Positions 48,124 through 55,749 of a DNA stretch of 64,000 nucleotides are shown here, in pieces; position 1 is the stretch's first letter, and every line of letters starts with the position of its first letter. Below the pieces are notes generated by a model. That model searched no databases and was not told the origin of the DNA. It saw nothing but the letters and a program-made list of their open reading frames with translations. The translations under genes were made by a program, and so were the position numbers. Source of the stretch: a bacterium (lineage in GTDB: Bacteria > Pseudomonadota > Alphaproteobacteria > Acetobacterales > Acetobacteraceae); contig JAMFRO010000084.1 in assembly GCA_026224825.1 (NCBI GenBank), positions 124,001-188,000 on the forward strand. Direction: 5' to 3'.

Positions 48124-48944
48124 GCGCACTCGTATCGGCCGCGGCGCTGCTGGGCCGCACGGATGTCAAACTACTGGACGCAACCTATTACCTGCCCAAT
48201 GAGGGCAAGGATGCGGCCGCTTTGTTCGCGCAAGCGCATATCCCCGGCGCCCGGTTCTTCGACATCGACAAGGTGGCGGACCAATCCTCCGGCCTGCCGC
48301 ATATGCTGCCCAGCGGATCGGTGTTTGCCGAAGCCCTGGGCCGACTCGGGGTCGACTCGGCGGATCGCGTGGTGGTGTACGACCAGCGCGGCATTTTTTC
48401 AGCCCCCCGGCTGTGGTGGATGCTGCGCGCCTTCAGCCATGACGACGTGCAGGTGCTGGACGGCGGGCTGCCCGCCTGGATCGCCGCCGGCGGCACCACG
48501 GAGAGCGGCGAACCGGCCCCGGCAGCACCCGCGCATTTCACCGCCGGCTTCCGCAGCAGAATGGTGCGCAGCCTCGATGACATGCAGAATAATCTGAAAA
48601 CCCGCCAGGCTTTGGTGCTCGATGCCCGCAGCGCCGCGCGCTTTTTCGCAGGCGTGCCGGAGCCGCGGCCCGGCATGCGCAGCGGCCATATCCCCGGCTC
48701 CGGCTCGCTGCCCTATACCGAGCTGCTGGAGAACGGGCATTTTCTCCCGCCCGGCAAACTGCGCGCCAAATTCATCGAGATCGGGGCGGATGGCTCGGAC
48801 CCGCTCATCGCCACCTGCGGCTCGGGCGTTACCGCCTGCGTGCTCGCCCTCGGGCTCACGCTGGCGGGCCTGCCTGAGGCCGCCATATACGATGGTTCGT
48901 GGGCGGAATGGGGTTCCAGGGATGACACCGCCATAGCTGTGTAG
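48120..48944 (+). CDS. sseA: rhodanese-type 3-mercaptopyruvate sulfurtransferase
   Basis: A 274-residue two-domain rhodanese protein. The N-terminal domain is inactive ('KLLDATYYLPNEGKDA'), and the C-terminal domain carries the catalytic loop 'ATCGSGVTAC' with Cys-Gly-Ser-Gly-Val-Thr, the mercaptopyruvate sulfurtransferase form rather than thiosulfate sulfurtransferase. The GTG start overlaps the regulator's stop (GTGA). It likely works in cysteine or sulfur handling with the metC next to it. sseA is used as a family symbol. Confidence 0.88.
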   Translation: MSALVSAAALLGRTDVKLLDATYYLPNEGKDAAALFAQAHIPGARFFDIDKVADQSSGLPHMLPSGSVFAEALGRLGVDSADRVVVYDQRGIFSAPRLWWMLRAFSHDDVQVLDGGLPAWIAAGGTTESGEPAPAAPAHFTAGFRSRMVRSLDDMQNNLKTRQALVLDARSAARFFAGVPEPRPGMRSGHIPGSGSLPYTELLENGHFLPPGKLRAKFIEIGADGSDPLIATCGSGVTACVLALGLTLAGLPEAAIYDGSWAEWGSRDDTAIAV

Positions 48945-48956
48945 GTACAAGCTTGC

Positions 48957-50135
48957 ATGGTCAAAAAAATCGAAACCGCTTTGGTCCATGCCGGGCGCAA
49001 ACCCACCCGCTCCTACGGGCTGGTCAACCCGCCGGTGGCGCGCGGCTCCACCGTGCTGCATACCTCCATCGCCGCCAAAGCCGCCATCGGCAAGCGCCAG
49101 TTGGAACCTGTGGAAATCTACGGGCTCTGCGGCACGGAGACGCATTTTGCCCTGGAAGCCGCCATTGCCGAGATCGAGGGCGGCAGCCATGCCCAGGTGA
49201 CCGGCTCCGGCCTCTCCGCCATCACCGTGCCGTTGCTGTCCTACCTCAAAACCGGCGATCATCTGCTGGCCCCGGATTCCGTCTACGGCCCCACCCGCAC
49301 CTTCTGCGACTCGTTGCTGCGCCGATTCGGTATTGAGACCACATATTACGACCCGATGGCCACGCCCGAGGCTTTGCGCCCGCTGTTCCGCCCCAACACC
49401 CGCGTGCTCTTCACCGAATCCCCAGGCAGCCATACGTTCGAGGTGCAGGACATCCCCGCCCTCTCGGCCTTGGCACATGAGCTTGGCGCCAAGGTGTTCC
49501 TCGACAACACCTGGGGTATCCTTCACTTTCAACCCTTTACCCATGGTGTGGATGTCTCCATCCATGCGCTGACCAAATACCCCGGCGGCCATTCGGACAT
49601 CGTGCTCGGCGCCGTGGTGGTTAACAGCGAGGCGGACTGGCGCTGGCTGCGGAACGGCTCACTCGAACTCGGCAATTACGCCAGCCCCGATGATTGCTGG
49701 CTGGCCCTGCGCGGCCTGCGTACGCTGCATGTGCGGCTGAAAGCGCAAGAAGCCGCCGCCCTGCGAATCGCCACATGGCTCGAGTCGCAGCCCGAGGTGG
49801 CCCGTATTCTCCACCCGGCTTTCCCCTCCTGCCCCGGCCATGAATTTTATCTCCGCGATTTCACCGGCGCCTGCGGCCTGTTCGGCGTGGTCTACCAGCC
49901 GCAATTCACCGCCGCCGATGTGGTCCGCATGATCGACGGGCTGAAACTCTTCGGCATAGGGGCGAGTTGGGGCGGTTACGAGAGCCTGGTGCTGCCCACC
50001 ACCGGCACCATCCGCCGCTCCGCCGGCACCGGCGTGTTCGAGGGCGAGATGGCGCGTTTTCACATCGGGCTGGAGAACACCGACGACCTCATCGAGGATC
50101 TTGCACTGGGTCTGAAAATTCTGCGCGGCACATGA
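48957..50135 (+). CDS. metC: cystathionine beta-lyase MetC
   Basis: A 392-residue PLP enzyme of the Cys/Met metabolism family. It splits cystathionine to homocysteine, pyruvate and ammonia. The PLP-Lys motif is 'SIHALTKYPGGHSDIVLG', with 'YGPTRTFCDSLL' and 'FLDNTWGILHFQPF' for cofactor binding. 'GLVNPPVARGSTVLH' is the usual N-terminal block of alphaproteobacterial MetC. A small gap of 12 nt separates it from the sulfurtransferase, and its stop overlaps the DUF4010 ATG (ATGA). Confidence 0.92.
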   Translation: MVKKIETALVHAGRKPTRSYGLVNPPVARGSTVLHTSIAAKAAIGKRQLEPVEIYGLCGTETHFALEAAIAEIEGGSHAQVTGSGLSAITVPLLSYLKTGDHLLAPDSVYGPTRTFCDSLLRRFGIETTYYDPMATPEALRPLFRPNTRVLFTESPGSHTFEVQDIPALSALAHELGAKVFLDNTWGILHFQPFTHGVDVSIHALTKYPGGHSDIVLGAVVVNSEADWRWLRNGSLELGNYASPDDCWLALRGLRTLHVRLKAQEAAALRIATWLESQPEVARILHPAFPSCPGHEFYLRDFTGACGLFGVVYQPQFTAADVVRMIDGLKLFGIGASWGGYESLVLPTTGTIRRSAGTGVFEGEMARFHIGLENTDDLIEDLALGLKILRGT

Positions 50136-51397
50136 ACGCCTTCCTGCCCGCCCCGCTCGGCGCTTTTCTCGGCACCATTGGGCTGGCCTTCATCATCGGG
50201 CTGGAGCTGCACGCCTACCGGCGGCGCGATAACGCCAACCTCGCCCCCGAGGCGCTGGGCTTCGGCACCACACGCACTGTCACTTTGCTGGCCGCTCTCG
50301 GCTTCGCGCTCTGGATCATCGGGCTGATCCCCTTCGCCGTCGGCCTCGGCGCGATGAACCTGTTTCTCCTGGTCGACTACCGCAAACGCGTTAAAACCGG
50401 CGATTCCTCGCTGCTGCCCACCATCATCGGCCAACTCGCCTTCATCCTCGGCCCGCTTGTGCTCACCGCCCCTCTGGCCTTGCTCGCCGCCTTCGTCATC
50501 CTCATCCTCTTCGCCCTTGGCGAGCAGGCGCAAATCCGCCGTTTCTCGGATGCTTTCCCCGCCGCGGAGGGCGTCACCTTCGCCAAATTCGCCATCCTCG
50601 CCGGGCTCATCCTGCCGCTCCTGCCGGATAGCGCCATCCCCTATATCGGCGGCATCACCTGGATAAAGGTGTGGACGGCGGTGCTGGTCATCTCCAGCAT
50701 CTCCTACGTCTCCTATCTCGCGCATCGCTACGTGTTTCCCAGCGCCGGTAGCCTGCTCACTGGCGCGCTCGGGGGGCTCTACTCTTCTACCGCCACCACT
50801 TTGGTACTGGCCCGCGCCATGCGGGCCGATGCCACCGCCAGCTTCATCCCTGCCGCCGTCATCCTCTCCACCGGCATGATGTACGCGCGGCTGCTCATCA
50901 TCATCGCCGTGCTAGGCCATGCCGATGCGGCACTCGCTCTGGCCATCCCATTCGGCGGGCTGTTCATCGCCTCAATGGCCGTGGCGGCGCTGTTCGCCTG
51001 GCGCGAGAAGGGCACTCGCACCGCCACACATGAAACCGTCAGCGCCAACCCGCTGGACCTGCCCGTCGCCTTGCTCTTCGCCGTGCTGTTCATTGTCTTC
51101 GCTGCTGTCACCAATTTCGTCACCACCCATTACGGCACCAACGGGCTGCATCTGCTCAGCTTCGTGGTGGGGTTCTCGGACATCAACCCGTTCATCTTCT
51201 CGCTCCTGGACGGCAAGCTCCAGGTGAGCCCCGCCGCCGTGGTGAGTGCCGTGCTCATCGCCACCGCCAGCAATAATCTGCTCAACGCCGCTTATGCTTT
51301 TGGCGTGTCGCGCAGCCGTAAGATGCTGCCCGCCGCCGCATGGCAATGCGCCGCGGCGGTGTTTCTGTTCGGCTACGCTTTCTTCGCTCTGGATTAA
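50132..51397 (+). CDS. MgtC/DUF4010 family membrane protein
   Basis: About 421 residues, starting at the ATG 50132 inside the metC stop, while the ORF track extends to 49967 as shadow. The N-terminus 'LGTIGLAFIIGLELHAYRR' resembles the MgtC/SapB start (GLxIGLER). The DUF4010 part has 'GALGGLYSSTATTLVLAR' and 'SFVVGFSDINPFIFSLL'. About twelve hydrophobic segments are visible. Function is unknown. It is the fourth gene of the XRE-sseA-metC run, so a sulfur-compound or ion transport role could be guessed but is not shown. Confidence 0.82.
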   Translation: MNAFLPAPLGAFLGTIGLAFIIGLELHAYRRRDNANLAPEALGFGTTRTVTLLAALGFALWIIGLIPFAVGLGAMNLFLLVDYRKRVKTGDSSLLPTIIGQLAFILGPLVLTAPLALLAAFVILILFALGEQAQIRRFSDAFPAAEGVTFAKFAILAGLILPLLPDSAIPYIGGITWIKVWTAVLVISSISYVSYLAHRYVFPSAGSLLTGALGGLYSSTATTLVLARAMRADATASFIPAAVILSTGMMYARLLIIIAVLGHADAALALAIPFGGLFIASMAVAALFAWREKGTRTATHETVSANPLDLPVALLFAVLFIVFAAVTNFVTTHYGTNGLHLLSFVVGFSDINPFIFSLLDGKLQVSPAAVVSAVLIATASNNLLNAAYAFGVSRSRKMLPAAAWQCAAAVFLFGYAFFALD

Positions 51398-51470
51398 GCG
51401 GGCACAACTACCCCTTGTGAAGCCTTACATTTCAGATAGGATTCCGTAACCTCGCACACACGGAGTCTCC

Positions 51471-51854
51471 ATGCGCCTACGCCCCAGCCTGCTCGCTTTC
51501 ATCTGCCTCGCCCTCACCGGCTGCGCCAATAATTTCGAAACAATCGCCATACAGACCACCGCCGAGGGCGCCCCAGTGGCCGGCGCGCAATGCTCCCTCT
51601 CCAACGCCAAAGGCAACTGGACCATCATCACCCCCGGCTCCACCACGGTGCATCTCGGCTCCGAGCCGCTCGGCATAGATTGCGTGAAACAAGGCTATGC
51701 GGAGGCAAAAACCGACGCCCACTCCTCCGTCGACGCCACCAACATCCTGCTCGAAGGAACCTATTCCACAATAGACGGCTCCGCCTGGACCTACCCGCAG
51801 AACATCACCGTACCCCTGCAGCCCCTGCCCGCCACGCCCACACCGCAAAGCTGA
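51471..51854 (+). CDS. small putative lipoprotein
   Basis: A 127-residue protein with a signal peptide ending in a clear lipobox L-T-G-C (Cys at about 18), so lipid-anchored. The rest has 'TTAEGAPVAGAQCSLSNAKGNWTIITPG', a carboxypeptidase-regulatory-like (beta-sandwich) pattern, and two more Cys residues that could form a disulfide. No named family. GGAG precedes the ATG. A 14-bp-stem hairpin follows 12 nt after the stop. Confidence 0.72.
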   Translation: MRLRPSLLAFICLALTGCANNFETIAIQTTAEGAPVAGAQCSLSNAKGNWTIITPGSTTVHLGSEPLGIDCVKQGYAEAKTDAHSSVDATNILLEGTYSTIDGSAWTYPQNITVPLQPLPATPTPQS

Positions 51855-51866
51855 GGGTTTTTGCGC

Positions 51867-51898
51867 ACGCGGCCGTTTTCACTGGAAAACGGCCGCGT
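51867..51898. terminator. 14-bp-stem hairpin after the lipoprotein gene
   Basis: 'acgcggccgttttc' pairs perfectly with 'gaaaacggccgcgt' around an ACTG loop. A TTTTT run lies on its upstream side, and no T-run lies downstream on the plus strand. Confidence 0.6.
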
Positions 51899-51956
51899 AA
51901 CGCCCTAAGTTGTGCCCAACGACAAGGCCAAAGGCCGAAGCAAAAGGGGACACCAT

Positions 51957-52748
51957 ATGAGCATAGCGCCCGCCGCGACTTTGCCCGGTACGACAAAGCC
52001 GGTGCTTACCATCCGCCATCCCGGCCTGGGAGACATGCGCGAGGCTTTGCGCCTCGGCATCGCTGACTGGCGCGCCTGCCACACCGAAGTGCCGATGCTG
52101 GCCCTGCTCGCCCCCGTCGCCGCCATCATGCTGGCCGCCGTCGTCACCGCCCCCAGCCTCATGCCCTTCGTCTTCCCCGTCTGCGCCGGCTTCGCCCTCC
52201 TCGGGCCGATGGCCACCATCTGGTTCGCCGCCCTCAGCCGCGTGCGCGAGCAAGGCGGCCAGGCCACCGCCGAGGAAGCCGCCAAAGTGTTCGACACAAA
52301 CCGCCGCATCACCATCCAGAACCTCGGCCTCACCGCCGTCGGGCTGTATCTGGCCTGGGTCGCGGTCGCCGCCTACATCTATTTCCACACGCTCGGCGCC
52401 AACGGCCCGGCACATGGGCTGGATTTCTTCCGCAGCGTCATCACCACACAGGCCGGCTGGGAGATGACCCTCATAGGCTGCGTCGCCGGCGCCGTCTTCG
52501 CCGTCATCATGCTCGGCATCGGGCTGGTCTCCTTTCCCCTGGCGCTCGACCGCGACGTGTCCACCTGGCAAGCCCTCACCACCGCCTTCACCGCCATCCT
52601 CCGCAACCCGGCAGTGGTGTTCATCTGGGGCGCGCTGGTCGCGAGCCTACTGTTCCTGGGCTCCCTCCCCGCTATGCTGGGGCTGGCGCTGGTCATGCCC
52701 ATCCTGGGGCACTCGACCTGGCATATGTACCGGCGGCTGGTGGGCTAA
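51957..52748 (+). CDS. DUF2189 family membrane protein
   Basis: About 263 residues from the ATG at 51957, with AAAAGGGGA upstream, so the ORF track start at 51912 is not needed. 'GDMREALRLGIADWRACHTEVPML' and 'PVCAGFALLGPMATIWFAALSRVREQG' are the DUF2189 blocks, and six hydrophobic segments follow ('SFPLALDRDVSTWQALTTAF'). These are membrane proteins of unknown function, often near respiratory genes. It stands alone here, followed by a REP-like repeat. Confidence 0.82.
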   Translation: MSIAPAATLPGTTKPVLTIRHPGLGDMREALRLGIADWRACHTEVPMLALLAPVAAIMLAAVVTAPSLMPFVFPVCAGFALLGPMATIWFAALSRVREQGGQATAEEAAKVFDTNRRITIQNLGLTAVGLYLAWVAVAAYIYFHTLGANGPAHGLDFFRSVITTQAGWEMTLIGCVAGAVFAVIMLGIGLVSFPLALDRDVSTWQALTTAFTAILRNPAVVFIWGALVASLLFLGSLPAMLGLALVMPILGHSTWHMYRRLVG

Positions 52749-52762
52749 ACAAAGCCGCAATG

Positions 52763-52885
52763 CCCGTCATCCCCACGTAAGCACTCCGTCATCCCCGCGA
52801 AAGCGGGGATTTCTCGCTCCCAAGGCCATGGGAGTCACAGATCCCCGCTTTCGCGGGGATGACGGCAGAAGGGCGGGATGACGGG
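52763..52885. repeat. nested REP-like palindrome (GTCATCCCCGCGAAAGCGGGGAT family)
   Basis: An outer pair 'cccgtcatccc' (52763-52773) / 'gggatgacggg' (52875-52885) surrounds a perfect 25-nt inverted repeat, 52786-52810 and 52841-52865. Each inner arm is itself a small hairpin with a GAAA or TTTC loop. The shorter copy at 11981-12007 belongs to the same family. It is a mobile-type palindromic repeat in an intergenic region. Confidence 0.85.
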
Positions 52886-52912
52886 AGCGGATAAGCATTT
52901 TACAACAGGCTC

Positions 52913-53251
52913 TTAAGCCTTCCAGAACGTCATGAGCATACCGCCGGCCAGGATCAGCGCCCCGCCAGCAATGATGGGTAGAGTGGGTTTACTGCCGAAT
53001 GCGAAGAAATTGATGATCTGCGCCACCACGAAAAACAGCGACACATAAACACCCAGCAGTTTGCCGAAATCCCAGGGCGGGAGGTTTACGGTGACGCCGT
53101 AGATGAAGAGGACGAGGGCGGCGGCGGCGAAGAGGCCGAGGCGGACCATGGGCACGGCCTGGCTGTGCAGAGCGGTGCGGGCGATGGCGTCGCCGCCGGC
53201 CTCTAAGGTTGCTGCCAGGGCCAGCAGGAGCAGGATTACGGCGTTATTCAT
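52913..53251 (-). CDS. four-helix small membrane protein (SMR/EamA-like)
   Basis: A 112-residue, very hydrophobic protein with about four predicted helices ('VILLLLALAATLEAGGDAIAR', 'MVRLGLFAAAALVLFIYGVTV', 'YVSLFFVVAQIINFFAFG', 'LPIIAGGALILAGGMLMTFW'). The size and the glutamate in helix 1 resemble small multidrug-resistance proteins, but the classic SMR motifs are not all present, so it is called only by topology. A very strong GGGAGG precedes the ATG. Confidence 0.65.
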   Translation of the reverse strand: MNNAVILLLLALAATLEAGGDAIARTALHSQAVPMVRLGLFAAAALVLFIYGVTVNLPPWDFGKLLGVYVSLFFVVAQIINFFAFGSKPTLPIIAGGALILAGGMLMTFWKA

Positions 53252-53549
53252 AGGTTACCTCCCACACAACAAAGCCGGAGCAACTTGCCCCGGCTTTGCC
53301 GCGCACACATGGGGAACATACCCCGGCCGAAGTGGCTGTAAACAACTTCCGGGATGGTTTGGTATGAGCAAGCCCCGTGCCAAAGCCTGAGCGGCGGAAA
53401 TCCAGGATTCTGCCTGGCCGAGCATGGCGTAATTCACGCCAAATGTTACATTTTTACCCTGACAGTAAACAAATTTGCCCATCAAGAAGGCAAATTGAGC
53501 CCAAATACATCCACTTTCACAATGAAATCATCTAGGCCAGTCTTACCCC
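53252..53549. other. 298-bp gap between divergent small genes
   Basis: Contains a 9-bp-stem hairpin (53270-53278 with 53290-53298, 'caaagccgg' / 'ccggctttg'), just upstream of the minus-strand start. No further gene is supported. The right half is AT-rich and probably holds the promoter of the exported protein gene. Confidence 0.45.
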
Positions 53550-54062
53550 ATGCTCGCCCGCCGCGCCTCCATCACAGCTTTACTATGTCTTCTGCCATCG
53601 GCAGCCATGGGGGCGCCGTCCACCAGGATTATCGTAAAGGCCAGCGGCACCACCCAGCTCGCAGTACAATTCGATCAGGCCAAAGTCTCTGTTACCTTCA
53701 TTACCGAGACTTTGGACATCGGCAGCATCAATAAACCAGCGCCGGACGCACCGTTGAACAACTGCACCTATAGCCGCTACCCGTGCAGTCTGGTGCAGCG
53801 CATCGGCTTTGCCATAAACGGTCAATCTGTATACGCATTGCTATCGGTATTTGGCGATCTTTCCGATCTAAACGCTGCAACCCTTAGCCGCGACGGAAAA
53901 TATTATGTCCTGACCTTGGAGGGCGGGGATGCCGCCGCCAGCTATGAGGCCGTAATCCGCTTCGATAAGGACCAGGTTCATTCGCGTGATTTGATCTGGA
54001 GCGAAGCCAATCAGATCGCGGAACACAGCATTTACCCGGTGCTTGTTCCACTCGGCCAGTAA
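53550..54062 (+). CDS. exported protein of unknown function
   Basis: A 170-residue protein with a typical signal peptide ('MLARRASITALLCLLPSAAMGA', cleavage after AMG-A). The mature part has two cysteines in 'NNCTYSRYPCSLV' that may form a disulfide. No named domain is evident. Somewhat less GC-rich than neighbours. It stands alone between the small membrane gene and the convergent GNAT gene. Confidence 0.62.
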   Translation: MLARRASITALLCLLPSAAMGAPSTRIIVKASGTTQLAVQFDQAKVSVTFITETLDIGSINKPAPDAPLNNCTYSRYPCSLVQRIGFAINGQSVYALLSVFGDLSDLNAATLSRDGKYYVLTLEGGDAAASYEAVIRFDKDQVHSRDLIWSEANQIAEHSIYPVLVPLGQ

Positions 54063-54095
54063 GGCCGAAGCTGCCTATCGGAAATCACTCGGGCA

Positions 54096-54536
54096 TCAAA
54101 AATTCTTCCGGTACTGAATGAACCCCGACTTCGCCGCCACCTTGTCGTACAGCACTTGCGCCGTGGCATTGCTCTCATGCGTCACCCAGTACACCCGCTT
54201 CGCGCCTTGCGCCTGGGCTTTGGCATACACCGCCTCGATCAACCCGCGCGCAACCCCTTTGCCGCGCGCTTCGGGCGTGGTGAACAGATCCTGCAGATAG
54301 CAGATATCATCCAGAAACCAGGTGCTGCGGTGGAACAGATACTGCACCAGCCCGCGCAACTGCCCATCCTCTTCCGCCACGCAAGCGTATACCGGCTCGG
54401 CGGGGTCGAAGAAGCGGGCCCATGTGCGTTCGGTGACCTCCGGCGGCATATCGAACACGCCGTAAAACGCTAAATACCCTTGCCACAGCTCCGCCCATTG
54501 CGCGCGGTCTCCACTCTGAATGTCGCGTACCAGCAT
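54096..54536 (-). CDS. GNAT family N-acetyltransferase
   Basis: About 146 residues. The ORF track begins at 54647, but M-L-V-R-D at 54536 has GAGGGAG upstream and gives a standard GNAT. The acetyl-CoA loop is 'TTPEARGKGVARGLIEAV' (R-G-K-G-V-A), and 'DDICYLQDLFT' precedes it. 'ESNATAQVLYDKVAAKSGFIQY' completes the fold. The substrate is not predictable. It lies downstream of the glycosyltransferase gene on the same strand. Confidence 0.85.
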   Translation of the reverse strand: MLVRDIQSGDRAQWAELWQGYLAFYGVFDMPPEVTERTWARFFDPAEPVYACVAEEDGQLRGLVQYLFHRSTWFLDDICYLQDLFTTPEARGKGVARGLIEAVYAKAQAQGAKRVYWVTHESNATAQVLYDKVAAKSGFIQYRKNF

Positions 54537-54549
54537 GGCGTTTACTCCC

Positions 54550-55746
54550 TCAGGGCACGAAGAAACCTTGTACGGGCCGCGGCCTGGAGGCCAGGATCGA
54601 CCCTTGCATGGTAGCAACAATATCAGCCGCCGCCACCTCCACCCCATGCGGCGCCCGGGCGCGCTTGCGGGTGGCGCGGGCCAATGTGCGGGCCTTATCA
54701 GGAGCGGCGAACACGCGCTCCAGCACCTCTTCCAGCCGCCCCGGCCGGAAGTCGAACATATAAGGTGCCAGCTCCGGAAAGTTTGCTCCCGTATAGGCGT
54801 TGCTATCGGATACCGGCATGATCCCGGCCCCTAAAGCGGTGAAAAACCGGTCGTGCGCGGAGTGGTTGATATTCGGGTTCATCGTCAGGCTCGCGGTGGC
54901 GCCGGAAAACTGCGCCTCCAGCGTGGCGTAATCCACCGGCCCGTGAAACTTCGCCCGCGCTTTGGATTTATCCAAATAATCCCAGCCCTGGCCATACACA
55001 TCCACATCGAAGGACAGCAGCGCCTGGGCCATGGCCTCGCTCTTCTGCCGGCGGATATAATCATCGAGCTGCACGAACATGAAACGGCCGAGCTGGCTGT
55101 AGGGCTGCAGGTACAAATGACGCGCCGCACTCACCCGCGCCAGCACTTCGGAAAAATCCGCCACATGCGCATTGCCTTTTTGCGTCAGCGCCAGCTCGTC
55201 CAACGCATCGTGCAATATGCGTTCCAGCTTGGGCGCCGCGCGCCAGCTCGCCGCCAGCAGCGCGGGCGGGTTGCCGGTTTTGGCGAATATCACCTGCGGC
55301 CGCCCCTTCGGGCGCGGTGCCACCGGCAGCTCCGGAATGCCGTAATGCAGCGACATCACGGTGTTATTCGCTTTCACCGCCTGCGTTTGAAACAGCGCGT
55401 GGTCCTGGAACATATAGCCCAGCACCGTGCTGGGCGGCTGGCTGATGTGGTGCTTGGGAAAATACGCCGGGTGGTCGAGCAGCAGCGAGAACACCGGCAA
55501 CTCTATCTTCGCCCAGATATTACTGCCTTCCAACGTGAGATGCGCGCCCACGCCCGAGGTGCAGAACACGAAAGCGACGCGCCTGGTGGTGAGCAATTCC
55601 TTCAGCCGTGCGACCCAGCCATCCGCCGACATGTCGAGCTCGATCATCTCGAGCCCTTGTTTCCTCCAGCTATCCGCGAAATGCCGCACCAGCCCGCGCA
55701 CGGATTGGTAAGCGGATTTCCACGTCAGCGAGAGGACGACATCCAT
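54550..55746 (-). CDS. glycosyltransferase, CgeB/DUF3880-like
   Basis: About 398 residues. The C-terminal half has a GT-B donor-binding domain of the kind seen in CgeB-like proteins: 'LLSFDVDVYGQGWDYL', 'FHGPVDYATLEAQFSGATASLTMNPNINHSAHDRFFTALGAGIMPVSDS'. The N-terminal domain ('VVLSLTWKSAYQSVRGLVRHF') is a Rossmann-like acceptor part. The sugar and the acceptor are unknown, but glycan, flagellin or spore-coat-type modification is known for relatives. It is 3 nt from the valS stop, so probably read with valS. Confidence 0.7.
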   Translation of the reverse strand: MDVVLSLTWKSAYQSVRGLVRHFADSWRKQGLEMIELDMSADGWVARLKELLTTRRVAFVFCTSGVGAHLTLEGSNIWAKIELPVFSLLLDHPAYFPKHHISQPPSTVLGYMFQDHALFQTQAVKANNTVMSLHYGIPELPVAPRPKGRPQVIFAKTGNPPALLAASWRAAPKLERILHDALDELALTQKGNAHVADFSEVLARVSAARHLYLQPYSQLGRFMFVQLDDYIRRQKSEAMAQALLSFDVDVYGQGWDYLDKSKARAKFHGPVDYATLEAQFSGATASLTMNPNINHSAHDRFFTALGAGIMPVSDSNAYTGANFPELAPYMFDFRPGRLEEVLERVFAAPDKARTLARATRKRARAPHGVEVAAADIVATMQGSILASRPRPVQGFFVP

Positions 55747-55749
55747 GCC

